17,820 nucleotides of DNA from DASUBV01 sp035763085 (GTDB lineage: Bacteria; Actinomycetota; Actinomycetes; Streptosporangiales; Streptosporangiaceae). The notes beneath the pieces were generated by a model that did no database searches, was not told where the DNA came from, and worked only from the letters and a program-made list of their open reading frames with translations. The position numbers and the translations under genes were made by a program. Positions 6,652-15,083 of this stretch are shown here, piece by piece (within the stretch, counting starts at the first letter, position 1; every line of letters starts with the position of its first letter). Location of the stretch: the NCBI GenBank assembly GCA_035763085.1, contig DASUBV010000244.1, forward strand, positions 1 to 17,820, written 5' to 3'.

Positions 6652-6906
6652 TCAGGCGGGCCGGTGTGTGCTCTCGGGCGCCGGCCAGCCGGCGGCCAGC
6701 TCGCTGAGCCGGGCGGCAGCATCTGCCGGGTCCTGGCCGCTCCCGGCCGCCAGCCCCAGGATGAAGGCGCTGACCGGTGCCGCCGGGCGCTCTACCTGGT
6801 GTGCGGCATCGCGTGCCAGGTCGAGCACGGTCCTGATCGGCACTGCGTCCGGAGCCAGGTTCAGCTCGGCGCAGGCCGCCTGGATCCAGTTCTCGATGTT
6901 CGTCAA
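6652..6906 (-). CDS. DUF6457 domain protein
   Basis: 84-residue protein that looks like the DUF6457 family: NIENWIQAACAELNL at the start, VLDLARDAAHQVERPAAPVS in the middle, AFILGLAAGSGQDPADAAAR, and ELAAGW near the end. The start is TTG 6906: its TTGA overlaps the TGA stop of mobA, so translation is coupled, and a GAGAGG lies upstream. A longer frame through the end of mobA exists but would overlap it for 160 bases. The family has no established function. Its fixed place after mobA suggests a role in molybdenum-cofactor handling, which is inference from context. Confidence 0.8.
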   Translation of the reverse strand: MTNIENWIQAACAELNLAPDAVPIRTVLDLARDAAHQVERPAAPVSAFILGLAAGSGQDPADAAARLSELAAGWPAPESTHRPA

Positions 6907-7826
6907 GGAGTCGCCTCTCTCTGCTCCGGGTTGCTGGCTCTGCCCGGCCGGCGAGCATCCGGCCGGCGAGCATCCTGGTGGCGAGCAGCCCGGCGGGGAG
7001 CCATGGCCGCCCGTTGCGCGGCGATACGAGCCGCATCGACTGCGGCCGGGGTATCGCAGTCCAGCCACGGCGGTGGCTCGGCGTCGTCCCTGGCCACCCG
7101 CAGCAGCGCCGGATCCAGCGGGGCCAGCACGCCGCGCAGCCTATCGCCCGGATAGCTGGCCAGGGCAGCCCGTAGCCGGCTGGTCCGCCAGCAGCCAGCG
7201 AGCCACTGGGCGGCGTCCTGGTCATCAATCAGAACGGCCCCGGCCGGCCTGTTCTCGGCTCCCGGGCCCTTCTCGTCCCTGTCCGGGCCCTGAGCGGCGG
7301 CAACGAGCTCGAGCACGTCAGCTGCCCGCAGGAACGGAAGGTCGGCGGCGAGGACGGCCACCCACGGCGCGGTCACCTCGGCCAGCCCGGTCCGCAGCGC
7401 TGGCACCGGGCCGCTGCCGGGCGGGTCCTCGCGGGTGACCGTGAGGCCGCCGGGCAGGGTCGCGGCCAGTCCGGCCAGCTCGGGCCGCGGCGGGCCGACC
7501 AGCACGACCTTGCGGGCGCCCGCGGCAGCCACCGCGGAGGTCACGGCGGCCGCCATCGTCATGTTCCCGATCACCAGGCCGGGCTTGTCAGCGCCGCCGA
7601 GCCTGCTGGCGTGACCGCCAGCCAGGATGACCACGTCAAATTCCGGGGGACCGTGGCCGCCGGACCGGGAGGCTGGCTCGCCGGGCACGACTGGCTCGCC
7701 GGGTGTGGAGCCTGGATCGCCGGGCACGGGGGCTGGCTCGCCGGGCACGGGGACAGGCTGGCCGGGCATCGGGCCGGGCCTGCTGGGCTCGCGGCCAGAC
7801 GGCGGGCCGGGCGGCAGCGCTGCCAT
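6903..7826 (-). CDS. mobA: Molybdenum cofactor guanylyltransferase (MobA-like)
   Basis: 307-residue NTP-transferase that should attach GMP from GTP to molybdopterin, giving the MGD form of Moco used by DMSO-reductase-family enzymes such as formate dehydrogenase. The nucleotide-binding signature VVILAGGHASRLGGADKPG starts near residue 57. VLAADLPFL carries the metal-binding Asp. EDPPGSGPVPALRTGL and WLDCDTPAA fit the family. It is about 100 residues longer than usual, with two low-complexity additions: an N-terminal Pro-rich stretch of PGEPxxx heptads, and a C-terminal Arg/Ala tail with DARRP repeated. The start is ATG 7826, ten bases after the moaA stop, without a clear ribosome site. ATG 7769 is an alternative and would remove part of the heptads. 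A CTP-specific MocA-like role cannot be excluded. Confidence 0.85.
   Translation of the reverse strand: MAALPPGPPSGREPSRPGPMPGQPVPVPGEPAPVPGDPGSTPGEPVVPGEPASRSGGHGPPEFDVVILAGGHASRLGGADKPGLVIGNMTMAAAVTSAVAAAGARKVVLVGPPRPELAGLAATLPGGLTVTREDPPGSGPVPALRTGLAEVTAPWVAVLAADLPFLRAADVLELVAAAQGPDRDEKGPGAENRPAGAVLIDDQDAAQWLAGCWRTSRLRAALASYPGDRLRGVLAPLDPALLRVARDDAEPPPWLDCDTPAAVDAARIAAQRAAMAPRRAARHQDARRPDARRPGRASNPEQREATP
7673..7774. repeat. In-frame minisatellite in mobA
   Basis: Five tandem 18- to 21-base units with a CTGGCTCGCCGGGCAC-type core. On the minus strand they encode PGQPVPV, PGEPAPV, PGDPGST, PGEPVV and PGEPAS, a flexible Pro/Glu linker before the catalytic domain. All unit lengths are multiples of three, so the reading frame is kept. 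Confidence 0.75.
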
Positions 7827-7836
7827 CGCGGCGTGC

Positions 7837-8826
7837 TCAGCCGCCGATCGCCGACATAGGCCGGGCTGGCTGCAGGAAACCGGGATCATTGATGCCGTGC
7901 CCGGGCAGCTTGACGGCCACCGCCTGCCGCCACTTCTCGGCGATCACCTCATCCGGAGCGGCAGCGCGCAGCAGGCTGCGCAGGTCACTCTCCTCACGGG
8001 CGAACAGGCAGTTGCGGACCTGCCCGTCGGCGGTCAGCCGGACCCGGTCGCAGGCCCCGCAGAACGGCCGGGTGACCGACGCGATGATCCCGACGGTGGC
8101 CGGGCCGCCGTCAACGAGGAACTTCTCCGCGGGGGCTGCGCCGCGAGCTGCCGGGTCGTCCGGCTTCAGGGTGAAGTCCGCGCTGAGCGCGGCCATGATC
8201 TCGTCGGCCGTCACCATGTTGGCGCGACGCCAGCCATGCTGGGCATCCAGCGGCATCTGCTCGATGAACCGGAGCTGGTAACCGTGGTCGAGGCAGAACC
8301 GGAGCAGGGCAGGCGCCTCGTGGTCGTTTATCCCGCGCATCAGCACCGAGTTGACCTTCACCGGTGCGAGGCCGGCCTCGGCCGCCGCGGTCAGCCCGGC
8401 CAGCACGTCGCCGAGACGGTCACGCCGGGCCAGCTCGCGGAAGGTGGCAGGCGACAGCGTGTCCAGGGACACATTGATCCGGTCCAGGCCCGCGGCATGC
8501 AGCGGCTCGGCCAGCCGGGCCAGGCCGATGCCGTTGGTCGTCAGCGACAGGTCGGGCCGCGGCTCGAGCGCGGCCACTCGCGCCACGATGCCGGTCAGGC
8601 CGCGCCGCAGCAGCGGCTCGCCGCCGGTAAAGCGCACCTCGGTGATGCCGAGCAGGCGCACCGCGATGTCGACCAGGCGGACCAGCTCGTCGTCGGTAAG
8701 CACGTCCTGCTGGGGCAGCCAGTCCAGCCCTTCGGGCGGCATGCAGTAGGTGCACCGCAGGTTGCACCGGTCGGTGAGCGACACGCGCAGGTCCGTGGCC
8801 GTCCGGCCGTACGCGTCGCTGAGCAC
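7837..8826 (-). CDS. moaA: GTP 3',8-cyclase MoaA
   Basis: 329-residue radical SAM enzyme that converts GTP to 3',8-cyclo-GTP, the first step of molybdenum cofactor synthesis. The N-terminal 4Fe-4S cluster Cys residues are 21, 25 and 28 in CNLRCTYC. The second cluster uses Cys256, Cys259 and Cys273 in FCGACDRVRLTADGQVRNC. FTGGEPLLR, the SAM-contact region LTTNG and the NVSLDTL strand are present. The C-terminus ends in Gly-Gly, which is needed for activity in the family. The start is GTG 8826, with GGAGG seven bases upstream; an ATG five bases earlier is in another frame. It leads a moaA-mobA-DUF6457 operon with gaps of 10 bases and then a 4-base overlap. Length and motifs indicate a fully functional enzyme. 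Confidence 0.97.
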   Translation of the reverse strand: MLSDAYGRTATDLRVSLTDRCNLRCTYCMPPEGLDWLPQQDVLTDDELVRLVDIAVRLLGITEVRFTGGEPLLRRGLTGIVARVAALEPRPDLSLTTNGIGLARLAEPLHAAGLDRINVSLDTLSPATFRELARRDRLGDVLAGLTAAAEAGLAPVKVNSVLMRGINDHEAPALLRFCLDHGYQLRFIEQMPLDAQHGWRRANMVTADEIMAALSADFTLKPDDPAARGAAPAEKFLVDGGPATVGIIASVTRPFCGACDRVRLTADGQVRNCLFAREESDLRSLLRAAAPDEVIAEKWRQAVAVKLPGHGINDPGFLQPARPMSAIGG

Positions 8827-9187
8827 GTCATTACCTCCTGCCCGCGGGCGGAGTGTCTGGCGTCGTTTCCGCCCCCGCCACTCTCAGCAGCCTAGCCGGG
8901 ACCGCAACACCAGGCGGCTTCGGCCGGGCCGGACCGGTTCCGGGGCAGGACACGGCGCGGCGCGTCCTGTTCACCCGCTCGTGACGGAGAGTTACCGATA
9001 TATTGCCCCGTAGCAAGCATCACGGTTGTGGCCTGACGAAGCGTCCTGCGGGCAGGGCGCCGAGCGGGTCGCGGCCGGCGCACCCTTTCCCTACTATCTA
9101 CTAGGTTTTGCCGCCGCTGCTGCTTCCCGCCGGCTCGCCTAGCCGGTGGTGCCGACGCCTTCGACCCCGATCACGGAGGATGGCAGC
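8827..9187. promoter_or_regulatory. Divergent intergenic region between moaA and the FAD oxidoreductase
   Basis: 360 bases that must hold the promoters of moaA (leftward) and the oxidoreductase (rightward). The only AT-rich spots are ACCGATATATTG near 8995-9006 and TACTATCTACTAGG near 9093-9106, both possible -10 regions. A small inverted repeat, CCGGCT and AGCCGG, lies near 9130-9146. I looked for, but could not recognise, a Moco riboswitch ahead of moaA. Confidence 0.35.
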
Positions 9188-10330
9188 ATGACAGTGCACA
9201 GCGCCGTCTGGCGCGATCAGCTCAGCCCGGAGGAGCACGCTGAGCTAGGCCGCAGCGACGGGCAGCTGCCCGGCACCCGGCCGGACGTGCTGGTGATCGG
9301 CGGCGGGATCATGGGCGTGGCCACCGCGGCAGCCTGCCTGGAGATCGGCATAGGGTCGGTCCTGCTGATCGAAACCGGGCGGCTGGGCGCCGGGGCGACC
9401 GGCGGCGCGACAGGGCTGCTGATTCCCGAGCCGCACCAGTGGAGCGACCCCGAGCCCTTCGTAGACCTGGAGCGGGCCAGCCTGGAGCGGTGGCGGGACC
9501 TGGAGCTGGCGCTGCCGGGCGGCGTGGGGCTGATGGAACTGGACTGGCTGGGCCTGGCCCCGCATGAAGGCGGCTTTGCCGCCCATCAGCCGCGGGCGGT
9601 CGAGTGGCTGAATCCGGGTCAGGTGGATGAGCTGATTCCCGGCCTGGCGCGGCCCATGGAAGGCGCGCTGATCCACGGCCAGGCCCGGGTGAACCCGCTG
9701 CGCGCGGTCGCCAGGATCGCGGCCGGGCTGCCCGCCGTCGCGACCGGGGTGGCCGCGACCGGCGTGACGGTCCGGGGCGGCCGGGTGACCGCGGTCAGCA
9801 CGTCGGCGGGCGAGATCAGTCCCGGCGCCGTGGTCTTCGCCACCGGCTGGCCGCCCGTCCTGGATGGCCTGCACATCGACATTCCCAGCGACCGGGTCAA
9901 GGGGCACCTGCTGGTCACCGAGCCCACCTCGCTGCGGCTGCCCGGCATCGTCGCGCCGGTGGCGACCCCGATCGAAGGTGGCCGGCTGCTGGCGGGCGGA
10001 ACGTTCGACGTCGGCGACGAGAGCCCGGCGATCCGCCCGGACGTGATCGACGCCATCATGCAGAGCCTGTTCGCTGTCCTGCCGGAGCTGCGCGGCCTGG
10101 GCGTGGCCTACCAGTGGTGCTGTTTCCGGCCGCATCATCCCGACCGGCGGCCGGTCATTGACCGGGTGCCCGGTCTGGCCAACGCCTGGCTCACCTCCGG
10201 TCACTTCCGCACCGGGATCCTGAACGCCCCGGCGACCGCCACGGTGCTGGCCCGGTGGATCTCCGATGGCGAGCAGCCTGCCGAGCCGGCCACCTGGTCG
10301 GCGTCCCGGTTCGCCAGTCGCGCGAGCTAG
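9188..10330 (+). CDS. FAD-dependent oxidoreductase, DAO family
   Basis: 380-residue flavoprotein of the D-amino-acid oxidase / glycine oxidase / sarcosine oxidase fold (DAO domain). The FAD-binding dinucleotide fold is DVLVIGGGIMGVATAAACLE (about residues 35-54), followed by the acidic end of strand 2 in LLIETGRLGAGATGGATGLL. FATGW in the middle and GHFRTGILNAPATATVLARW near the end are the usual C-terminal FAD contacts. It probably oxidises the C-N bond of an amine or amino acid; the substrate is not readable. The start ATG 9188 has GGAGG eight bases upstream. Its TAG stop overlaps the TAG stop of selB on the other strand, inside the palindrome CTAG, so the two genes converge with no spacer. 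A link to selenium metabolism is not established. Confidence 0.88.
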   Translation: MTVHSAVWRDQLSPEEHAELGRSDGQLPGTRPDVLVIGGGIMGVATAAACLEIGIGSVLLIETGRLGAGATGGATGLLIPEPHQWSDPEPFVDLERASLERWRDLELALPGGVGLMELDWLGLAPHEGGFAAHQPRAVEWLNPGQVDELIPGLARPMEGALIHGQARVNPLRAVARIAAGLPAVATGVAATGVTVRGGRVTAVSTSAGEISPGAVVFATGWPPVLDGLHIDIPSDRVKGHLLVTEPTSLRLPGIVAPVATPIEGGRLLAGGTFDVGDESPAIRPDVIDAIMQSLFAVLPELRGLGVAYQWCCFRPHHPDRRPVIDRVPGLANAWLTSGHFRTGILNAPATATVLARWISDGEQPAEPATWSASRFASRAS

Positions 10331-12708
10331 CGTCCGGCAGGCTCGCTGCCCGCAGACTCCGGCTCGCTGACGGCCGGATCCCGCTCGCTGACGGCGGGCT
10401 CCGGCCTGATGCTCGCGCCTGGCTCGCCGGCCGGGTCCGGCTCGCTGCCCGCGGCGCCTGGCGCGGTGCCGGCCGGCGTCGTGGCGCCGTTTTCGGCCGG
10501 GCTGGCCGGGCGGAGCTGGCGCCGGTCATCAGGCAGCCGCTCGGTGATGCCCGCCCGGTCCAGGTACTCCAGCAGCGGGATCGCGGTGCGCCGGGTGGTC
10601 TGCAGGGCCTGCCGCGCTTCGGCTGCGGTGAACGGCTGGGCCAGGCCGGCCAGCACCTGTGCGGCTGCCCGGTCGGCGCCGGGGGCCAGGACGATCTGGT
10701 CGCTGACGCGCAGCAGCAGGCCCGCGCGGGCGGCCGCCGCGATCGCCCGGATGTCCAGGCTGAGCTTGCGCAGCCGCTCGGCGTCAGGCGCGGCGAACGG
10801 TGTCTCGGCCAGGTCGGCCCGCAGGATGCGGACGGCTGCTTCCACCGACTCGGGCAGCCCGGATGCCACCGGGCCGCCGGCGGCAGGCATCAGCTGGAGC
10901 AGCCCGCCCGAGACCCGGAACGGCGGCCGCGCCAGCGCGGTCACCAGGCGGCGGTCAGGCAGGCCCAGGGCGGCCCTGGCCGCCTCCACCGGCAGGCCCG
11001 CGGCCATCGGCTCGCGCGCCGCGTGCGCGGCCAGGACCTCGCCCAGCTCATGGGAGAGGGCCGACCAGCGCGCCGGATCGGCCAGCCACTCGCCGGTCAC
11101 CGGCTCAGGGTGGTCGCGCACGCCCATGGCCAGCAGGGCACTGGCCCGGAGCAGCCCGTGCCGGCGCAGCAGGTCCGCGGCGCCGGGCCGGTCGGGCCAG
11201 GTCGCCAGTTCCCGCGCGGCGGCCGCGGCGGCGCCGCGCCGTGCCAGCGGCGGCGGCGTGACGTCCAGGATGACGGCACCGAGCACGCCCGGCCAGCCGG
11301 GACCAGCGTGCGCACCCGGGACTGCGTGCGCGCCAGCGGCAGGATGCCCGCCATTGTGCGCGCTGGCCGGGTGCGCGAGGCTCGGCGGCCGCGGCACTGG
11401 CGGCTGCTGCGGCACCGGCGGCTGCGATCCGGGCTGCGGCTGCGGGCCGCCTGCCGCTGCGGCCGCGGCCGGCCCGGCAGGCACAGCAGGACCAGCATGG
11501 CCGGACGGCCCGGCGGGCACCGATCGCGCGGCGTGGCCGAGTGCTGCCGGGGTCGGGATGCCGGCCGCCCGGCGGCGCGGCGGCTGGGCCGCGCCGGGGT
11601 CGCGGAGCAGGATGCGGTCGCCCGCGTGCAGCGGCAGCGGGTCGCGCAGCGACAGCCGGGCGATGTTCCCCGACAGCGGCCGGACCCGGGCCAGCGTGCG
11701 GGCCGAGCCGATGTGCAGCGTCACGGTCCGCGGCAGCCCGGCGGCCAGTCCGGCGGCGTCCTCGGCCGCGGTGGCGGCCTGCTCCCCCGCCGGCTCAGTG
11801 CCCGGCTCCGGAGTGGCCTGCGCCGGCGCGGCCGTGGCGTGCCCCGCTGCCGCCTGCCCGGCCGGCAGCTGGCTGCCGGGCACCGACGCCGGGCAGATCC
11901 GCACGTCGATCACGTCGGTTGTGGTCCACCGGCCGGCCTGCACGATGGCCATGCCGCGGGCCAGGTTCTCCTTGCTGACACCCCGCAGGTTGAGTGCCAC
12001 CCGGGCCACGCCGGTCGCGGCCGGGGCGCTCTCGCCCAGGGTCTGGATGTCGCGTACCCGGACCGGCCGGATGGCCGGCGTCACCACCAGCTCGTCGCCG
12101 CGGTGCACCGTCCCGGCGGGCAGCGTGCCGGTGACGACCGTGCCGTTGCCGGTCATCGTGAAGGCGCGGTCCACCCACAGCCGCACCGGGCCGCCGGGGT
12201 CGGGTACCGGCAGGCACTGCGTGAGCTTGTCCAGCTCGCTGACCAGCTCCGGCAGCCCGGCTCCGGTGACCGCGCTGACCGTCACGGCCGGCGGCACGCC
12301 CAGGCTGCTGCGGCTGAGCTCGGCGCTGGCCTGGGCCAGCGCGGGGCCGGGGTCGGCCAGGTCGGACCGGGTAATGACGAGCAGGCCGTTGCGGATGCCG
12401 AGGGCGTCCACGACCGCCAGGTGCTCGGCCGACTGCGGCATCCAGCCCTCGTCCGCGGCCACCATGAACAGCACCGCGGGCACCGGGCCGACGCCGGCCA
12501 GCATGTTGGGCACGAAGCGCTCATGTCCGGGCACGTCGACGAACGCGATCCGCTCCCCCGACGGCAGCGTGAGCCAGGCGAAGCCCAGGTCGATGGTGAG
12601 GCCGCGGCGCTTCTCCTCGCCCCAGCGGTCGGGGTCCATCCCCGTGAGCGCTTTGAGCAGGGTGGACTTGCCATGGTCCACGTGACCCGCGGTGGCAATC
12701 ACTTGCAT
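10327..12708 (-). CDS. selB: Selenocysteine-specific elongation factor SelB
   Basis: 793-residue translation factor that carries Sec-tRNA(Sec) to the ribosome at UGA codons marked by a SECIS hairpin. GTPase motifs: G1 GHVDHGKST (8-16), Thr38 with IDLGFAW (switch I), G3 DVPGHERF (58-65), G4 TRSD (113-116) and SAVTG. Beta-barrel domains follow, and the C-terminal region carries the winged-helix repeats that bind SECIS. It is clearly longer than the usual 600-odd residues because of three low-complexity pieces: an Ala/Gly/Pro/Glu insert in the second barrel, a long Pro/Ala/His/Gly insert in the third barrel (near RRRAAGIPTPAA), and a tail of about 60 residues with SEP repeats. The start ATG 12708 lies 11 bases after selA. 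A long open frame on the opposite strand is only its shadow. Confidence 0.95.
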   Translation of the reverse strand: MQVIATAGHVDHGKSTLLKALTGMDPDRWGEEKRRGLTIDLGFAWLTLPSGERIAFVDVPGHERFVPNMLAGVGPVPAVLFMVAADEGWMPQSAEHLAVVDALGIRNGLLVITRSDLADPGPALAQASAELSRSSLGVPPAVTVSAVTGAGLPELVSELDKLTQCLPVPDPGGPVRLWVDRAFTMTGNGTVVTGTLPAGTVHRGDELVVTPAIRPVRVRDIQTLGESAPAATGVARVALNLRGVSKENLARGMAIVQAGRWTTTDVIDVRICPASVPGSQLPAGQAAAGHATAAPAQATPEPGTEPAGEQAATAAEDAAGLAAGLPRTVTLHIGSARTLARVRPLSGNIARLSLRDPLPLHAGDRILLRDPGAAQPPRRRAAGIPTPAALGHAARSVPAGPSGHAGPAVPAGPAAAAAAGGPQPQPGSQPPVPQQPPVPRPPSLAHPASAHNGGHPAAGAHAVPGAHAGPGWPGVLGAVILDVTPPPLARRGAAAAAARELATWPDRPGAADLLRRHGLLRASALLAMGVRDHPEPVTGEWLADPARWSALSHELGEVLAAHAAREPMAAGLPVEAARAALGLPDRRLVTALARPPFRVSGGLLQLMPAAGGPVASGLPESVEAAVRILRADLAETPFAAPDAERLRKLSLDIRAIAAAARAGLLLRVSDQIVLAPGADRAAAQVLAGLAQPFTAAEARQALQTTRRTAIPLLEYLDRAGITERLPDDRRQLRPASPAENGATTPAGTAPGAAGSEPDPAGEPGASIRPEPAVSERDPAVSEPESAGSEPAGR

Positions 12709-12719
12709 ACCCGTGCCGC

Positions 12720-14042
12720 CTAACCGGCCGCCGCGAGCACGGCCTCGCGGAGTACCACGTCGTCACCCGGCGCGACCGCGCGCAGGTCCAGGAGAAGCCG
12801 GCCGTCCTCGACCCGGCCGACTACGGCCGGGATCGTGCCGCGCCGCACCGGCGGGCCGGCCCGCAGGTCACCGGCGAGCGCGGCGGGCAGGCTGACCGCG
12901 GTGCTGGCCAGGTCCACGCCCGGCGCGCCACCGCCGCCGACGGCGCCGCGGGCGGGCACCGCGGCGGCGTCAATCCCGCCCGCGCTCAGCTCGGCGGCAA
13001 TCCGCCGGGCCCGCTCGGACAGCGCGCCGGGGTCGGCGGCCAGCGCCTCGGTGACCGGCGGCGGCGGCCCGTTCAGGGTGGCCTCGAGCGCGGCGGCGGT
13101 CAGCTTGTCGATGCGCAGGGCGCGGGCCAGCGGGTGCCGGGCCAGCGCGGCGATCAGGCCGGCCCGGCCCAGCAGCAGCCCGGCCTGCGGTCCGCCGAGC
13201 AGCTTGTCCCCGCTGGCGGTGACCAGCGCGGCGCCGGCGGTCAGCCAGCTGGCCGCGTCCGGCTCGCCGGGCAGCAGCGGATGCGGCGCCAGCAGCCCCG
13301 AGCCGATGTCGCCGACGACCGGTACCCCGAGCAGGGCGAGGTCGGCCACGCTGGCGCTGGCCGTGAAGCCCTCGATCCGGTAGTTGGACGGGTGGACCTT
13401 CAGCACGAAGCCGGTCTGCGGGCCGATGGCATCGGCATAGTCGCCCGCGGTGGTGCGGTTGGTGGTGCCGACCTCGCGGATGCGCGCGCCCGTTGACTCC
13501 AGCAGGGCCGGCAGCCGGAACCCGTCACCGATCTCGATCAGCTCGCCGCGGCTGACGACGATCTCGCGGCCGGCAGCCAGCGCGGTGGCCGCCAGGACCA
13601 GCGCCGCGGCGTTGTTATTGACGACATGCACCGCCTCGGCGGCGGGCACGGCGGCGGCCAGCGCGCTCAGCATGCCCCGGCCGCGGCGGCCGCGGGTTCC
13701 GGCGGTGAGATCGAATTCCAGGTCTGTGCAGCCGGCAGCGGTCTGGACCGCCGCGCGCGCCGCCGCAGACAGCGGCGCCCGGCCAAGGTTGGTGTGCAGG
13801 AGAACTCCGGTGGCGTTGATCACGGGGGTGAGGGACGTGGCCGTCGCGGGAAGGGCCGCCACCGCGGTGTCGGTCACCGAGCCCGGCTCGATGTCCCCGG
13901 CCCTGGCCTGATCCTGGGCCTGCCGCACGGCCGCCAGGACCAGTGGCCGGCCCAGTCGCTGCTGCGCCTCGGCGAGCCGCGGATCAGCGAGAACCGCGTC
14001 AGTGCGGGGAATCAGCCTGCGGACGTCCACGTGGGCGACCAT
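12720..14042 (-). CDS. selA: L-seryl-tRNA(Sec) selenium transferase SelA
   Basis: 440-residue PLP enzyme that converts Ser-tRNA(Sec) to Sec-tRNA(Sec) with selenophosphate. Family markers in order: INATGVLLHTNLGRAPLS (75-92), HVVNNNAAALVL (139-150), SRGELIEIGDGFRLP (164-178), EVGTTNRTT (190-198), VHPSNYRIEGF (216-226), and the PLP-binding Lys280 in SGDKLLGGPQAG. RRGTIPAVVGRVEDG near the C-terminus is also typical. Length is close to normal. The start is ATG 14042; I see no strong ribosome site. It is the first gene of a selA-selB operon. SelD, which makes selenophosphate, is not in the window and must be elsewhere for the pathway to work. Confidence 0.96.
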   Translation of the reverse strand: MVAHVDVRRLIPRTDAVLADPRLAEAQQRLGRPLVLAAVRQAQDQARAGDIEPGSVTDTAVAALPATATSLTPVINATGVLLHTNLGRAPLSAAARAAVQTAAGCTDLEFDLTAGTRGRRGRGMLSALAAAVPAAEAVHVVNNNAAALVLAATALAAGREIVVSRGELIEIGDGFRLPALLESTGARIREVGTTNRTTAGDYADAIGPQTGFVLKVHPSNYRIEGFTASASVADLALLGVPVVGDIGSGLLAPHPLLPGEPDAASWLTAGAALVTASGDKLLGGPQAGLLLGRAGLIAALARHPLARALRIDKLTAAALEATLNGPPPPVTEALAADPGALSERARRIAAELSAGGIDAAAVPARGAVGGGGAPGVDLASTAVSLPAALAGDLRAGPPVRRGTIPAVVGRVEDGRLLLDLRAVAPGDDVVLREAVLAAAG

Positions 14043-14181
14043 ACCTGGCGCAGGAGGCTAGTTGGGGTGCCGTGAACGCATCATCTTTACCGGTTTACCA
14101 GCACTTTGCATAAGGGGGCACACGCGGGGTACGCGACGTGTGTCAGTCTTAATCCTCCGATTACTCAGGGAGTGAGACCCG

Positions 14182-14928
14182 ATGGCTGATGTGGCGCGTA
14201 TTCCGCGCAGGCGCGGCGGACTGTGCGGACTGCTACTGGTACTGCTCGGCGCCTGGGCTGCGCTGGGCCCCTTCATCGGGCCGTACTTCAACTTTGCTTA
14301 TGCGCCCGACTCCGCCTGGCATTACAGCGACGGCCGCCTGTACCTGTCGATCGTGCCCGGTGTTGCCGCACTGCTCGGCGGGCTGATCGTCCTGGCGACC
14401 CGCAGCCGGGCGGCCGGCACGTTCGGCGGGCTGCTGGCCGCGGCCGGCGGCGCGTGGCTGATTGTCGGCGATGGTCTGGTAAGGGCGGTTACGCAACTGT
14501 CCTCGCTCAGCCCCGGCGCCCCGCTCGCGCACTCCGCGGGCGGCCTGTCGACGGCCACCTGGCAATTCCTGGAGCAGCTTGGCCTGTTTACCGGGATCGG
14601 CATTCTGATCGTGTTCTTCGCGGCCCTGGTGATCGGCCGGTTCTCGATGGTGTCGGCACGCGACGCGGTCGCCGCGGACGACGGGGGCTACGACACCTAC
14701 CCCGCCGATTCCGCCCCGCCGCTGCCGGCCAGCAGCCCGTTCCCGTCCGACAGCACCACCGGCCAGTTCGCCAGCCCGGCGAGCCAGTTCCCGGCCGCCA
14801 GTTCCGTTCCCGGCAGCCCCCGGCCGTTCCCCGGCGATGAGCCGACCGAGACCCAGGCGCGCTTCCCGGCCGCGTCGGGCCAATTCCCCGCCTCGCCGTC
14901 GGGCCAGTTCCCCGAGTCCAAGCAGTAG
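14182..14928 (+). CDS. Four-TM membrane protein with repetitive C-terminal tail
   Basis: 248-residue protein with no family I can name. Four hydrophobic helices are visible: LLLVLLGAWAALGPFIGPYF (about 16-35), YLSIVPGVAALLGGLIVLAT (54-73), a helix around AGTFGGLLAAAGGAWLIVGD (78-97), and FTGIGILIVFFAALVIGRF near 140-158. Between helices 1 and 2 is an outer loop with aromatic residues (NFAYAPDSAWHYSDGRLYLS). The C-terminal 80 residues are disordered, Ser/Pro-rich and repeat short units: GQFASP, SQFPAA, RFPAASGQFP, SGQFPESK. The start ATG 14182 has GGGAG upstream. It is divergent from selA with 139 bases between. Possible role in the cell envelope; no more can be said. Confidence 0.8.
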   Translation: MADVARIPRRRGGLCGLLLVLLGAWAALGPFIGPYFNFAYAPDSAWHYSDGRLYLSIVPGVAALLGGLIVLATRSRAAGTFGGLLAAAGGAWLIVGDGLVRAVTQLSSLSPGAPLAHSAGGLSTATWQFLEQLGLFTGIGILIVFFAALVIGRFSMVSARDAVAADDGGYDTYPADSAPPLPASSPFPSDSTTGQFASPASQFPAASSVPGSPRPFPGDEPTETQARFPAASGQFPASPSGQFPESKQ

Positions 14929-15058
14929 GCCAGCACCCCGGAAGCACACCGCGGCACGCCAGCGCAACACGACACGCCGGCGCGCCGCGGCGCCATTCCG
15001 GGATCTTGCGCTCACTGCGGGTTACCGTGGGCATGTGATCGCTAACGCCGTTTGTCCC

Positions 15059-15083
15059 GGCCCGTGCCCTATCGGCACGGGCC
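15059..15083 (+). terminator. Perfect hairpin, possible terminator
   Basis: GGCCCGTGCC and GGCACGGGCC form a perfect 10-bp stem around a five-base loop, 130 bases after the membrane-protein gene. No T-run follows. It probably ends that transcript before the next small gene, but it could also be a 5' leader structure for the gene at 15138. Confidence 0.5.

Noticed and set aside
10255..12723. 822-codon open frame on the plus strand opposite selB
   Set aside because: It is a shadow of selB in GC-rich DNA: Arg/Gly/Gln-rich, without any domain, while the opposite strand encodes a full GTPase with all motifs.
14043..14109. Short plus-strand frame after CAGGAGG, starting GTG 14072
   Set aside because: Only 13 codons and 14 bases from the ribosome-like site, in the promoter region of selA; no reason to think it is translated.
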